From contig NZ_JAHCST010000060.1 of NCBI RefSeq assembly GCF_018476525.1, forward strand, positions 1-46,726: 46,726 nt of DNA. Reading direction: 5' to 3'. The stretch's first letter is position 1. Each line of letters begins with the position of its first letter. Shown piece by piece: positions 23,393-31,759 of the stretch. The DNA comes from Acrocarpospora catenulata. GTDB taxonomy: Bacteria; Actinomycetota; Actinomycetes; Streptosporangiales; Streptosporangiaceae. Made by a program: the position numbers and the translations under genes. The notes beneath the pieces were generated by a model. It was not told the DNA's origin. It was given only the letters and a program-made list of their open reading frames with translations, and did no database searches.

Positions 23393-23827
23393 ATGGCCGG
23401 ACTGATCGTGCTCGGTGTGACGCTGGCCCTGGCGACGGTGCTGGGGCTGATCTTGCGTGGCCGGGCCGGGCGGCTGCGCGCCCAGAAGGGGAAGGGGCGG
23501 GCGGGGATGGACGTCGGGGAGCCGCTCGGCGAGCGGGCCACGCTGGTGCAGTTCTCCACCGCGTTCTGCCAGCCGTGCCGGGCCACCCGCCGGGTGCTCG
23601 GCGAGGTGGCCGCGATGGTGCCCGGGGTGCGGCACATCGAGATCGACGCCGAGTCCCGCCTGGACCTGGTCCGCGCGTACGGCGTGCTCCGCACGCCCAC
23701 CGTCTTCGTCCTCGACAAGTCCGGAAATATCGTGAAAAGGGCGTCTGGTCAGCCGAGGAAGGCCGACGTCATCGCCGCACTTGGTCACGCAGTGGACAGT
23801 CCGTCTCATCAACCGGACGGGGCATGA
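23393..23827 (+). CDS. membrane-anchored thioredoxin-like protein
   Basis: A 144-residue protein with an N-terminal membrane span (MAGLIVLGVTLALATVLGLIL) and a thioredoxin fold. The redox motif is FCQPCRATR (CxxC, QP instead of the usual GP), followed by VRHIEIDAESRLDLVRAYGV and the cis-Pro segment LRTPTVFVLD. It probably reduces disulfides at the membrane, on the cytoplasmic side if the span is N-out. Thioredoxins of this type are often found next to DUF4395 genes, as here. ATG 23393 (GTG 23390 possible). Confidence 0.88.
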   Translation: MAGLIVLGVTLALATVLGLILRGRAGRLRAQKGKGRAGMDVGEPLGERATLVQFSTAFCQPCRATRRVLGEVAAMVPGVRHIEIDAESRLDLVRAYGVLRTPTVFVLDKSGNIVKRASGQPRKADVIAALGHAVDSPSHQPDGA

Positions 23828-23854
23828 CAGATGGCGAGACGAAAGGGTACTGTC

Positions 23855-23944
23855 GTGCACGTGACTCCCACGACAGAGATGCTGACGAAGCGGCGGGCGG
23901 TTGATTTCTGCCGCGTCGCGACCGCCCTTTGTCGCTGGGCCTGA
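23855..23944 (+). CDS. cysteine-containing leader peptide of the sulfur operon
   Basis: A 29-residue peptide from GTG 23855 (or 21 residues from ATG 23879) ending MLTKRRAVDFCRVATALCRW-A. The core RRAVDFCRVATALCR fits the actinobacterial leader-peptide family of the form RRhxDLxRVxxALCR that precedes sulfur assimilation genes. Two Cys codons near the end suit ribosome-stalling control by cysteine supply. A 7-bp hairpin (23956-23975) follows. The genes downstream encode sulfurtransferase functions, which fits. Confidence 0.75.
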   Translation: MHVTPTTEMLTKRRAVDFCRVATALCRWA

Positions 23945-23955
23945 GGGTGATTCCC

Positions 23956-23975
23956 GCGGCTTTTACCCAAGCCGC
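23956..23975. promoter_or_regulatory. hairpin between leader peptide and DUF4395
   Basis: GCGGCTT (23956-23962) pairs perfectly with AAGCCGC (23969-23975), loop TTACCC. It begins 11 nt after the leader stop and could be the attenuating structure. No T-run follows, so translational rather than intrinsic-termination control or Rho is possible. Confidence 0.5.
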
Positions 23976-24005
23976 AGTCGCGAAACCCGTCAGGAGCATC
24001 CCACG

Positions 24006-24416
24006 ATGCAGATCGATCCCCGAGGCCCTCGCTTCGGCGCGGCCGTCACGACTCTGGTTCTCGCACTCGTCCTGATCACGGGCAACCCCTGGCTGCTCGC
24101 CGCTCAGGCGCTGATGTTCCTGCTCGGCGCCGCCGGCCAGGCGCCGTACGTGCTGTTCTTCAAACGGTTCGTACGGCCCAGGCTCGGCCCGCCGGGTGAA
24201 CTGGAGGACGCGACGCCGCCCCGATTCGCGCAGGGTGTGGGCATCGTCTTCGCTGTGCTCGGCCTGATCGGTTTCGCGGCCGGGGTCACTCCTCTGGCCC
24301 TGGGTGCGACAGCAGCGGCACTGCTGGCCGCCTTCCTCAACGCCGCCTTCGGCCTCTGCCTGGGCTGCGAGCTCTACCTGATCATCCGCCGTCTACAACC
24401 TGGGAGAATCCAATGA
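24006..24416 (+). CDS. DUF4395 membrane protein
   Basis: A 136-residue protein with about four membrane spans (AAVTTLVLALVLITGNPWLL; LLAAQALMFLLGAAGQAPYV; GVGIVFAVLGLIGFAAGVTP; AALLAAFLNAAFGLCLGCEL). The C-terminal CLGC is characteristic of DUF4395 and suggests thiol or sulfur handling together with the upstream thioredoxin and downstream sulfurtransferase. ATG 24006 has AGGAG upstream. The stop overlaps the next gene (ATGA). Its biochemical role is unknown. Confidence 0.85.
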   Translation: MQIDPRGPRFGAAVTTLVLALVLITGNPWLLAAQALMFLLGAAGQAPYVLFFKRFVRPRLGPPGELEDATPPRFAQGVGIVFAVLGLIGFAAGVTPLALGATAAALLAAFLNAAFGLCLGCELYLIIRRLQPGRIQ

Positions 24417-25252
24417 GCCGCTCCGCCGCACTGGTGGACGCCGACTGGGTCGAAGCCAACCTGGACACCCCGAACGTCGTCCTCGTCGAGGTCGACGAGG
24501 ACGCCAGCGCCTACGACAAGGGCCACATCCGGGGCGCTGTGAAGGTCGACTGGAAGAAGGACCTGCAGGACCCGGTCCGCCGCGACTTCGTGGACAAGGC
24601 GGGCTTCGAGGCCCTGCTCTCCGCGCGCGGCATCGGCAACGACGACACCGTGGTCCTCTACGGGGGCAACAACAACTGGTTCGCGGCGTACGCGTACTGG
24701 TACTTCAAGCTCTACGGCCACCAGGACGTCAAGCTCCTGGACGGTGGCCGCAAGAAGTGGGAGCTGGACTCCCGCGAGCTGGTGGAGGAGGTGCCGGACC
24801 GGCCGGCCACCGCCTACACCGCGACCGAGCAGGACCTGAGCCTGCGCGCCTTCCGCGACGAGGCCGTCGCCGCGATCGGCAAGCTCAACCTGGTGGACGT
24901 GCGTTCGCCCGACGAGTTCACCGGCCGCCTGCTGGCCCCCGCCCACCTGCCGCAGGAGCAGGCGCAGCGGGCCGGCCACATCCCGACGGCCAGGAACATC
25001 CCCTGGTCCAAGGCGGCCAACGACGACGGCACCTTCCGTTCCGACGAGGAGCTGCGCACGCTCTACGGCGAGGCCGGGGTGGACTTCAGCAAGGACACCA
25101 TCGCCTACTGCCGCATCGGCGAGCGCTCCGCGCACACCTGGTTCGTGCTGCACGAGCTGCTCGACCAGGCCAACGTGAAGAACTACGACGGTTCGTGGAC
25201 CGAGTACGGCTCGCTGGTGGGCGTGCCCGTGGAACTGGGGGAGGCCCGATGA
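24413..25252 (+). CDS. thiosulfate sulfurtransferase (rhodanese), CysA/SseA type
   Basis: A 279-residue protein with two rhodanese domains. The first, inactive domain has VVLVEVDEDASAYDKGHIRG and VVLYGGNNNWFAAYAYWYFK; the second has NLVDVRSPDEFTG and the active-site loop AYCRIGERS with the catalytic Cys. It transfers sulfane sulfur from thiosulfate to cyanide or, in vivo, to thiol or sulfur-carrier acceptors. It is coupled on both sides by ATGA overlaps with DUF4395 and sseC; the pair cysA-sseC is conserved in mycobacteria and streptomycetes. The leader peptide upstream suggests control by cysteine. Confidence 0.92.
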   Translation: MSRSAALVDADWVEANLDTPNVVLVEVDEDASAYDKGHIRGAVKVDWKKDLQDPVRRDFVDKAGFEALLSARGIGNDDTVVLYGGNNNWFAAYAYWYFKLYGHQDVKLLDGGRKKWELDSRELVEEVPDRPATAYTATEQDLSLRAFRDEAVAAIGKLNLVDVRSPDEFTGRLLAPAHLPQEQAQRAGHIPTARNIPWSKAANDDGTFRSDEELRTLYGEAGVDFSKDTIAYCRIGERSAHTWFVLHELLDQANVKNYDGSWTEYGSLVGVPVELGEAR

Positions 25253-25548
25253 GCATCCAGGGTTGCGCCGCTCCGGAGCAGACCGTGGCTCTGCCGGCTG
25301 GCATCGATCTGGCCTCGCAGGCCGTCATCCAGGGCGTCGTCACCGGCGCCGGCACCGCGTACGCGCGGCTGCTCGACCACTCCGGCGAGTTCACCGGTGA
25401 GGTCGTGGTCTCCGAGGAGGGCGTCTTCCGCTTCTTCGCGGCGCCCGGCTCGTGGACCGTGCGGATCATCGCCGGTGGCGGGGTCAGCAAGGACATCCCG
25501 GTCGAGGCCAAGGTGGGCGAGGTCGCCCAGCTAGCCGTCAGCGTCTGA
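25249..25548 (+). CDS. sseC: SseC-like DUF1416 protein
   Basis: A 99-residue protein: MSIQGCAAPEQTVALPAGID, VIQGVVTGAGTAYARLLD, GEFTGEVVVSEEGVFRFFAA and GSWTVRIIAGGG are the DUF1416 blocks of SseC, which always follows the CysA-type sulfurtransferase. A beta-sandwich fold is likely; the function is unknown beyond sulfur metabolism. Cys6 is conserved near the N terminus. The ATG overlaps the sulfurtransferase stop. The end overlaps the convergent MarR gene by 18 bp. Confidence 0.9.
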   Translation: MSIQGCAAPEQTVALPAGIDLASQAVIQGVVTGAGTAYARLLDHSGEFTGEVVVSEEGVFRFFAAPGSWTVRIIAGGGVSKDIPVEAKVGEVAQLAVSV

Positions 25549-26013
25549 CTCGGCGTGCAGAGCCCGGTCCCGGTGGGGGCCGGGCTCTTCGCCTGTCTGC
25601 CCCGCCAGCTCGGCGAGCACGTCCAGCAGCGCGCTGTGCTCCCCGGCCATGCCGAAGATGCGCTCGTCCACCGCCTCCACCAGCGCGGCCGCGCGTTCGG
25701 CCAGCAGCCGCCCCTCGTCGGTGATGGCCAGCACCCGGCGCCGTTCCTCGCCCGGGCCGTCCTCCCGGGTCACCAGGCCCTTGACCTCCAGGACCCGGAT
25801 CACCTGGCTGGTCATCATCTCGTCCACGGTGGCGTGGTCGGCCAGCTCGCGGGGTGTCGGCGGCCGGCCCTGATGGTCGAACCACCACAGGTCGACCAGC
25901 AGCGCGAACTGGGTGTGGCTCAGCCCCACGACCTGGAGCGCCACGCTGATCTCGCGCTGCCATCTCTGGGTGGCCCGCCACAGCAGAAAGCCGGGACTCC
26001 GATCAGCGCTCAC
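25531..26013 (-). CDS. MarR-family transcriptional regulator
   Basis: A 160-residue winged-helix protein: FLLWRATQRWQREISVALQV, LSHTQFALLVDLWWF, TPRELADHATVDEMMTSQVI (recognition helix) and VKGLVTREDGPGEERRRVLA (wing), then ITDEGRLLAERAAALVEAVD. GTG 26013 has GGGGAG upstream. The last codons overlap sseC on the other strand. It is divergent from the membrane protein gene at 26114, which it may regulate; ligand and targets are unknown. Confidence 0.88.
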   Translation of the reverse strand: MSADRSPGFLLWRATQRWQREISVALQVVGLSHTQFALLVDLWWFDHQGRPPTPRELADHATVDEMMTSQVIRVLEVKGLVTREDGPGEERRRVLAITDEGRLLAERAAALVEAVDERIFGMAGEHSALLDVLAELAGQTGEEPGPHRDRALHAESDADG

Positions 26014-26113
26014 GCTCCCCGAGTGTGCCAGTCCGGACGGCGCAGTAGCAGGGGGAGCGGCGTATCCAGCCAAGTCTTGACCCGCCGTTGTCCAGACCCG
26101 CCGTTCCGATACC

Positions 26114-27385
26114 ATGCTCCGGATGTCCGAAACGTCGGTGGTCGAATCGGTGGCCGCGAGGCCCGTGGCGCGCTCCCCTTTCGCGCTGCCGTGGCACACG
26201 TTGACGCTCCTCGTCCGCTGCCTGCCCACGCTGGTGCTCTGGTTCGCACTGGGCCGCCTGGTGCGCTGGGGCCTGCTGCTGGCGGCGGCCAACCTGTCCT
26301 ACGGCTCCTGGTACCAGGCCCGCCTGGTGGCCGTGCTCTTCCTGTTCACGCTGGTGGTCATGGTGTCGCTGGCCACCGTGGTCGGCATGCTGTACACGCT
26401 GCGCGAGGCGCTGGCCGAGACCCGCGCCCGCCGGGCCGCGGGGGAGGGTAGGGAGAGCCTTTTCGGCGCGCTCAACCGGACCGCGCTGGTTTTCGCCGGT
26501 CTCTACATGACCTGGGGTTTCGTCGACCAGGACCTGCGTGACTTCGAGAACATCGACCGCTCGCTGATGCCGGACCGGGAGATCAACGACCGGCTGCTCG
26601 GGCGGGACAGCCAGCTCGGTGAGGGCCTGACCGCGCTGGACGTGCGGATCTCGCTGGCCGCGATGGTGGTGGCGTACCTGCTGAAGTGGTACTTCGGGCG
26701 GCGGCACGAGGCCGGGGAAGGTCGTTTCTCCGGCATGGTCGCCACCTTCGGCGAGTTGGCCTTCGTCTTCTACGGGTTGACCGCCACGGTGGCCCTGGTG
26801 AAGGCGCGGGCCGACTGGATCGGCAGCCGGGAGGCGGTGACCATCTCGAAAGGGTGGCTGGAGGAGGCCAGGAAGCTCATCCCCGGCTGGGAGACCTTCT
26901 GGACCGACGTCTGGCCGCTGATCCTGAGCGCGCTCGCGCTCCCGCTGGCCTGGCTCACCGTCGGCATCCTCGTGTACGGCGCGTACGCCGAGGACACCCA
27001 GACCACGATCAGGGGCACCCGGCTGGAGTCGGCGGCGGCCAGGGTGGAGCGCACCCACAGTCTGACCCGGGCGGCCCTGGGCAAACTGACCGGGGGTTTC
27101 ACCTCTCGCTGGATCCCGCTGATCAACTCGCTCCGGCTGACCGCGCGCGGCGGCGCGGCGCTGTTCGGCCTCTACGCCCTGCTGTACGTGGGCCTGCACA
27201 TCGGCGGCGACTACCTGGCCCGGGCGGGGGCCTACCTGGCGGCCGGGGACCCCTACTTCTGGATGGTCACCGACGTGCCCATCTCCTTCGTGGTGGACCT
27301 GCTGGTCACCCTGATCTCGATGTGCCTGGTCGCGGCCACCTTCGACCTGGCCGCCACCCGGGACAGGGCCACCTCCTCCGCCTAG
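26114..27385 (+). CDS. polytopic membrane protein of unknown function
   Basis: A 423-residue protein with about eight hydrophobic segments, among them LTLLVRCLPTLVLWFALGRL, LVAVLFLFTLVVMVSLATVV, ISLAAMVVAYLLKWYF, VWPLILSALALPLAWLTVGI and VDLLVTLISMCLVAATFDLA, with charged cytoplasmic loops (TLREALAETRARRAAGEGRE). I recognise no family. Its stop overlaps the minus-strand gene at 27382 by four bases, tail to tail. It neighbours the single-span proteins and the ATPase pair and probably belongs to the same machine (inference from proximity). Confidence 0.7.
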   Translation: MLRMSETSVVESVAARPVARSPFALPWHTLTLLVRCLPTLVLWFALGRLVRWGLLLAAANLSYGSWYQARLVAVLFLFTLVVMVSLATVVGMLYTLREALAETRARRAAGEGRESLFGALNRTALVFAGLYMTWGFVDQDLRDFENIDRSLMPDREINDRLLGRDSQLGEGLTALDVRISLAAMVVAYLLKWYFGRRHEAGEGRFSGMVATFGELAFVFYGLTATVALVKARADWIGSREAVTISKGWLEEARKLIPGWETFWTDVWPLILSALALPLAWLTVGILVYGAYAEDTQTTIRGTRLESAAARVERTHSLTRAALGKLTGGFTSRWIPLINSLRLTARGGAALFGLYALLYVGLHIGGDYLARAGAYLAAGDPYFWMVTDVPISFVVDLLVTLISMCLVAATFDLAATRDRATSSA

Positions 27386-28263
27386 CGGAGGAAGCGCAGC
27401 ACGTCCACGTCCCGCTCGTTCCGCTGCTCGGACTCGTTGAGCATGTCCTCCACCGACTGGCCGGGCACACTCCGGTAGTTGCTCGGCCGCAGGTGCACTT
27501 CGACGGTCTCGGCCACGTCGGTGGGCACCACGGCCACCAGCTCCATCCGGTACGGCTGGCCGACCCGGTTCTCGGTGGTGTCCGGCGGGGTCTCGTCGCG
27601 GAGCGTCTCGGTGCGCCAGGACCGCCCCGCGTTGTCGCGCAGTTCCACGGCGGGCGCGCCGTGCCGGATGGCGCCCTCGGCGTCCTGGGCGGTCCGGGTC
27701 ACGGTGAGCTTGACCCACTGGCGGCCCGGCCGCTCCGCGTCCCCGGCGGGGTTGGGGATCAGCGCCACGCTGGCCTGCCAGGCCACGTGCCGGAACTCGC
27801 CGGTGGCGCCCGGCTGGACGACGTGGACGATGTCGGGCTCGCCGGCGCCGTACAGGTAGGCGCGGTAGCCGACGTAGCTGGGGATGCCGACGGCGAGCAG
27901 CACCGCGAGCACCGCGCCCGCGCCGCGCAGGGCGCGGTTCGGCTTGCGCGCGCGAGCGGGGGGCTCGGGCGCGGCAGGGGGCGGCGATGTGGCCGGGGGC
28001 GGTGATGGAACGGCCGGGGGAGCAGGCCGTGGGAGGGGCCGGCGCTCGGCGGCGATGACCGGGAACGGCTGGGTCGAGTAGCCCTCGTCGTCCTCCTCCG
28101 GAGGCGGGGGCGGTGGCCAGACGCGCACGTCGGGCGGGACCGGACGCCGGGGCGGGCGCAGCGAGGGCAGCGGCCCCGCGTAGGTGATGTCCACGTCCGT
28201 CGGCTGGCTGGGCGGCGGCACGAACCAGCCTCGCGTGTCGTCGCCGCCGTTCTGCTCGTCCAT
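27382..28263 (-). CDS. proline-rich single-span protein with extracytoplasmic domain
   Basis: A 293-residue protein. The N-terminal 110 residues are a disordered Pro-rich cytoplasmic tail (VWPPPPPPEEDDEG, PAPPAVPSPPPATSPPP). One membrane span (ALRGAGAVLAVLLAVGIPSY) near 115-135 leads to an extracytoplasmic beta domain (FRHVAWQASVALIPNPAG, WVKLTVTRTAQDAEG, AVELRDNAGRSW, VVPTDVAETVEVHLRPSN) resembling an Ig-like or DUF4352-type sandwich. It is the last of three minus-strand genes, 11 bp after the previous one. ATG 28263 was chosen because upstream sequence is the shadow of that gene. Confidence 0.7.
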   Translation of the reverse strand: MDEQNGGDDTRGWFVPPPSQPTDVDITYAGPLPSLRPPRRPVPPDVRVWPPPPPPEEDDEGYSTQPFPVIAAERRPLPRPAPPAVPSPPPATSPPPAAPEPPARARKPNRALRGAGAVLAVLLAVGIPSYVGYRAYLYGAGEPDIVHVVQPGATGEFRHVAWQASVALIPNPAGDAERPGRQWVKLTVTRTAQDAEGAIRHGAPAVELRDNAGRSWRTETLRDETPPDTTENRVGQPYRMELVAVVPTDVAETVEVHLRPSNYRSVPGQSVEDMLNESEQRNERDVDVLRFLR

Positions 28264-28274
28264 CGCTCTTCCGT

Positions 28275-28934
28275 TCACGAATTCGCGGGCACCAGCGGGT
28301 GGAACGGCTCCGCCGCCTCGATCAGCCGGGCGGCCGCCGGTTCGGAGAGCTTGAGGTCGATCTCCGCCTCCGGGGCGAAGGAGTCGACCACGAACGCCGA
28401 CGTCGGGGCGTTGATGACCAGTTTGGCCCCCGGCACCGCATCCTCCGGCACCTCGAAGACCAGCGGCGCGCTGGTCCACCAGCCGGGCTGGAGGTACTTG
28501 CCCACCAGGGTGATGCTCTCGTCCACCTTGTCGGTGCGCTGGTAGCGCCGCCCGTCGCCCGCGTGCAGCCAGACGTCGGAGCCGCGCAGCTGGACCGGTT
28601 CGCGCTCGACGGTGCCTGACACGTCGAGGACCAGGAAGAGATGGCTGGTCTGCACCTTGCCGGTCTGGCCGCTGTAGTCCCGGGTGTCCACGGACTTGGC
28701 CGCGCTCACCTTGGTCACCTTGGCGATGAACCGGTCGGCGGAGACCTCCTCGCCCAGGCTGCCGTGGTGGGTGAGGAACGATCCCTTCTGGTCGAAGGGC
28801 ATGGCCAGGCTCTGCGCGTACACGGCGGCGGCGGCCAGCGCCACCCCCAGGGTGAACCGCCCGGCCCGCCCCCAGAAGGACGGCTTCGCGGCGGGCGGGG
28901 CGGCCGTCGCGGGCGGGGCTTGCACGGCCACCAT
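28275..28934 (-). CDS. single-span protein with DUF4352-like extracytoplasmic domain
   Basis: A 219-residue protein with an Ala/Pro-rich N terminus, one span (FTLGVALAAAAVYAQSLAMP) near 28-46 and a beta-rich outer domain (ADRFIAKVTKVSAAKSVDTR, TSHLFLVLDVSGTVEREPVQ, DVWLHAGDGRRYQRTDK, APLVFEVPEDAVPGAKLVIN). The pattern of a long-lasting ligand-like beta sandwich with 'LxVxGT' strands recalls DUF4352. Its start shares a base with the upstream stop (TGATG), so translation is coupled. Function unknown. Confidence 0.7.
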   Translation of the reverse strand: MVAVQAPPATAAPPAAKPSFWGRAGRFTLGVALAAAAVYAQSLAMPFDQKGSFLTHHGSLGEEVSADRFIAKVTKVSAAKSVDTRDYSGQTGKVQTSHLFLVLDVSGTVEREPVQLRGSDVWLHAGDGRRYQRTDKVDESITLVGKYLQPGWWTSAPLVFEVPEDAVPGAKLVINAPTSAFVVDSFAPEAEIDLKLSEPAAARLIEAAEPFHPLVPANS

Positions 28935-29599
28935 CAGGCCACCTCCGGGCGGACCGGCAGGGTCACCTGGGCGATCACGGCGGGCTCGATGGGATCGTCC
29001 TCCTGGCCGGCGCCCTGCGGCAGCTCCTTCTTGGGCGCGACCTGCCAGAGCTCCCGCTGGTCGCGGCGGCTGACCGTGGCCAGCACGAAGCCGCCCACGT
29101 CCAGGGTGATCTCGGGTGGGGGCGCCGTGCCGCGTTCGAGGTCGTAGCGGACCACCACGGTGTGGGTGATGCCGGGCTGGAGCTGGTGGCTGCGCACGCC
29201 GTAGGCGAGCACGTAGACCTCGGGAGGATTGCCGGACTTCAGCGGCGGGGTGACCTTGAGCAGGGAGGTGGCGAAGCTCCCGTGCCTGTTCACCTTGGGT
29301 CCTGGCTCGGGGACCACCCCGACGTTCTTGGTCTCCTCGCCCATGTTGCGGACCTTGAGCACCAGCTCCACGACCCGCTCGCCGTTTTCGGTCTTGTCCA
29401 CGGCCTTGATGAACTCTGTCCGGAACAGCGTCTGATCCACCGCCGCACCTGGCGCGATCTTGGGTGGCGGGTCCTGCGCTGCCGCGGAAAGGCCGCCGAA
29501 ACCCGCTGTCGCTCCCAGGCCGGACACCGAGATCAAGGCCATGACCGGTACCAGGACCGGGCGTCGGCGCCGGGTGCCGCCACGGGAGGATGACGTCAT
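28934..29599 (-). CDS. exported beta-domain protein, first gene of the minus-strand trio
   Basis: A 221-residue protein with a basic start (SSSRGGTRRRRPVLV), a hydrophobic segment (VLVPVMALISVSGLGATAGF) that can act as signal peptide or anchor, and a beta-rich domain (FIKAVDKTENGERVVELVLK, VRNMGEETKNVGVVPE, LQPGITHTVVVRYDLERG, ITLDVGGFVLATVSRRD). The overall pattern repeats that of the next two genes. ATG 29599 is chosen, although no SD is obvious; a start at 29623 is possible, and a leaderless message too. The promoter must lie in the 146-bp divergent region shared with the 29746 gene. Confidence 0.7.
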   Translation of the reverse strand: MTSSSRGGTRRRRPVLVPVMALISVSGLGATAGFGGLSAAAQDPPPKIAPGAAVDQTLFRTEFIKAVDKTENGERVVELVLKVRNMGEETKNVGVVPEPGPKVNRHGSFATSLLKVTPPLKSGNPPEVYVLAYGVRSHQLQPGITHTVVVRYDLERGTAPPPEITLDVGGFVLATVSRRDQRELWQVAPKKELPQGAGQEDDPIEPAVIAQVTLPVRPEVA

Positions 29600-29745
29600 G
29601 GGTAAGGATGGTAGTACGCACACATCAGAACCATCCGCCGCATTCGTCCCTATCTTCGGCCGGAAAGCCGTCCGAATAGCGAGAACCCTGCCCTGATAGG
29701 CATTCCAGCTCCTACGCTTTGACGCAGGGCGGACATGGAGGGCTC

Positions 29746-31668
29746 GTGGGCGAGGCGCACCCGGAGCATGCCCAGCTTCAGGCGGATCGCATCTACCTGG
29801 GCTGGCAGTACGCTCTGCTGCACCCAGACCCGGGGCCCCCGCCGAAACGCCCCGCCCGCGAGGACGCAGAACCCCCGGAGACCGCCGCCCCCGCGCCGGA
29901 CTGGGCCCGCAAGGAGCGCCTCCAGGAGGATCTGCTCAACCGCCCGGTGCGCATCTTCCGCATCTTCATGGTCGGTCTGGCCGTGGTGCTGGTGGTGTTC
30001 GGCCTGGCCGAGATGATCGACTGGGTGTTCGCCGGACTCGGCCTGCTGGCGGCCGGTGGCGTGGCCGGGATCTGCACCTACGCCATCCACCAGGGCACCC
30101 GCGCGGTCCGCCAGCGGGTCCAGGATCGCCAGGACAGGGCCGACAGAGAACGGGCCCGCCGGGAGCGGGAGATCGCCGAGGCGCAGCGCGAGCACGCCGA
30201 GAAGTACCAGGAGTGGGCCGAACGCAAGGCCCGCTTCGACAAGCAGATCAGCTGGTACGCGGTGGCCGTGCCCGACGACATCGACCGGATCGACGTGGCC
30301 GGGGGCACCCTCCCCGGCTGGTCCGCGCTGATCACCCTGATCGGCGCCACCCGGCTCTACAGCGGCGGCCACCTGACCGTGCTGGACCTGTCCGAGGGCG
30401 CCATCGCCAAGGACCTGATCGAGCTGGCCCGGCGCGGCGGCGACGACCCGCTGGTCTGGGTGCTCCCGGTGGACCTGCCCCGGCTCGATCTGGGCGCCAC
30501 CCTCAAGCCGGAGGCGTTCGCCGACGTGCTGGCCCACGTGGTCAGCGTGAGCGAGGAGACCAGCCGGGACATCGGCTTCGACAACGCCATCCTGGAGCGG
30601 GTCCTCGAAGTGCTCGGCGAGACCGCCACGATCAGCCAGGTGACCGCCGCGCTGCGCGCTCTGGCCCAGGTCGGCGACCCCCGCGACGACCTGCGGTTCG
30701 GCCTGCTCACCGCCACCCAGCTTGAGCGCATCGGCACCCTGTTCGGCCGGGGCGTGGCCGACCGGGTGGTGATCGAGCGCGCCTGGGCCCTGGAGTCCCA
30801 GTTACGGAAGCTGGAGGCCCTCGGCACCGAGGCGGTACGGCTGCCGCCCGCCCGGCTCCGCGTGGTCAGCATGGACCGCCAGGCCGGGGTCTTCGGCAAC
30901 CGGGTGCTTGGCACGTACGTGGCGACCGCGCTCACCCACATCCTGCGCCAGTCGCCCGCCTCCGAGCGCCCGTGGTACCACACGATCATCGTCGCCGGGG
31001 CGGACAAGCTCCGCGGCGACGTGCTGGACCGGTTGATGGACGCCTGCGAGACCTCGCAGACCGGCCTGGTGCTGACCTACCGGAGCCTGACCCCCACCGT
31101 GCGGGAGCGCCTCGGCCGGGGGCACGCGGCGGTGGCCTTCATGCGCCTGGGCAACGCCGAGGACGCCCGGGTGGCCAGCGAGCACGTGGGCACCGAGCAC
31201 CGGCTGGAGCTGGCCCAGCTCACCGAGTCGGTCAGCTCGGCGGTGAACGGCGGCGGCGGGCAGTACACCTCGACGGTGGGGGCCGGCCGCGCCGAACCGG
31301 GGCCTATGGACGAGGGCGACCTGAAGGAGGGGATCACCGAGTCCACCGAGTGGGGTCGCAGCGCCGGCACCGTCACCGAGGGCGTCATGCAGCGCTCCAG
31401 GGAGTTCCTGGTCGAGCCGCACCAGCTCCAGCAGCTGCCGACCACGTCGGTGATCGTCACCCACGCCACGGCCGAAGGCCGGGAGGTGCGGCTGGCCGAC
31501 GCCAACCCCGCCATCCTCACCTTCCCCAGAACCACCCTTCAGGAGGTGAAGGCCATCCGTTCCGCCACCCCCGCGCCGCCGCAGCCGGAGCTGCCCGACC
31601 AGGACGCCCCGCCGCCCAACCTGGGGCCCCCACCGGCCCGGTTGGACTGGCGGAAACCCCAGCGCTGA
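29746..31668 (+). CDS. membrane-anchored ATPase-like protein lacking a P-loop
   Basis: A 640-residue protein of no named family. After a Pro-rich N terminus come two spans (VRIFRIFMVGLAVVLVVFGL; WVFAGLGLLAAGGVAGICTY) near 68-112, then a charged coiled coil (VRQRVQDRQDRADRERARRE, AEAQREHAEKYQEWAERK) to about 165. The following 450 residues resemble coupling-protein ATPases: DRIDVAGGTLPGWSALITLI sits where a Walker A is expected but lacks GK-S/T, and YHTIIVAGADKLRGDVLDRL (near 412) where Walker B is expected, followed by the TGLVLTYRSLTPTVRERLG region. I chose GTG 29746 because of GGAGG just before it. It is followed by the active ATPase gene and is probably its partner. Confidence 0.65.
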   Translation: MGEAHPEHAQLQADRIYLGWQYALLHPDPGPPPKRPAREDAEPPETAAPAPDWARKERLQEDLLNRPVRIFRIFMVGLAVVLVVFGLAEMIDWVFAGLGLLAAGGVAGICTYAIHQGTRAVRQRVQDRQDRADRERARREREIAEAQREHAEKYQEWAERKARFDKQISWYAVAVPDDIDRIDVAGGTLPGWSALITLIGATRLYSGGHLTVLDLSEGAIAKDLIELARRGGDDPLVWVLPVDLPRLDLGATLKPEAFADVLAHVVSVSEETSRDIGFDNAILERVLEVLGETATISQVTAALRALAQVGDPRDDLRFGLLTATQLERIGTLFGRGVADRVVIERAWALESQLRKLEALGTEAVRLPPARLRVVSMDRQAGVFGNRVLGTYVATALTHILRQSPASERPWYHTIIVAGADKLRGDVLDRLMDACETSQTGLVLTYRSLTPTVRERLGRGHAAVAFMRLGNAEDARVASEHVGTEHRLELAQLTESVSSAVNGGGGQYTSTVGAGRAEPGPMDEGDLKEGITESTEWGRSAGTVTEGVMQRSREFLVEPHQLQQLPTTSVIVTHATAEGREVRLADANPAILTFPRTTLQEVKAIRSATPAPPQPELPDQDAPPPNLGPPPARLDWRKPQR

Positions 31669-31679
31669 CTTCGGTCTGC

Positions 31680-31702
31680 GGTTGGTAAGAGGTTCACCAA
31701 CC
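31680..31702. promoter_or_regulatory. hairpin between the two ATPase genes
   Basis: GGTTGGT (31680-31686) and ACCAACC (31696-31702) are perfect complements with a 9-nt loop, 11 bp after the stop of the first gene. It may stabilise, attenuate or mark an internal promoter or operator. Confidence 0.45.
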
Positions 31703-31759
31703 CGAACATGCGACCATGATCGTCAAAGGACCTTGAGAGCCTGTGGAGAGAGAGGGCTC

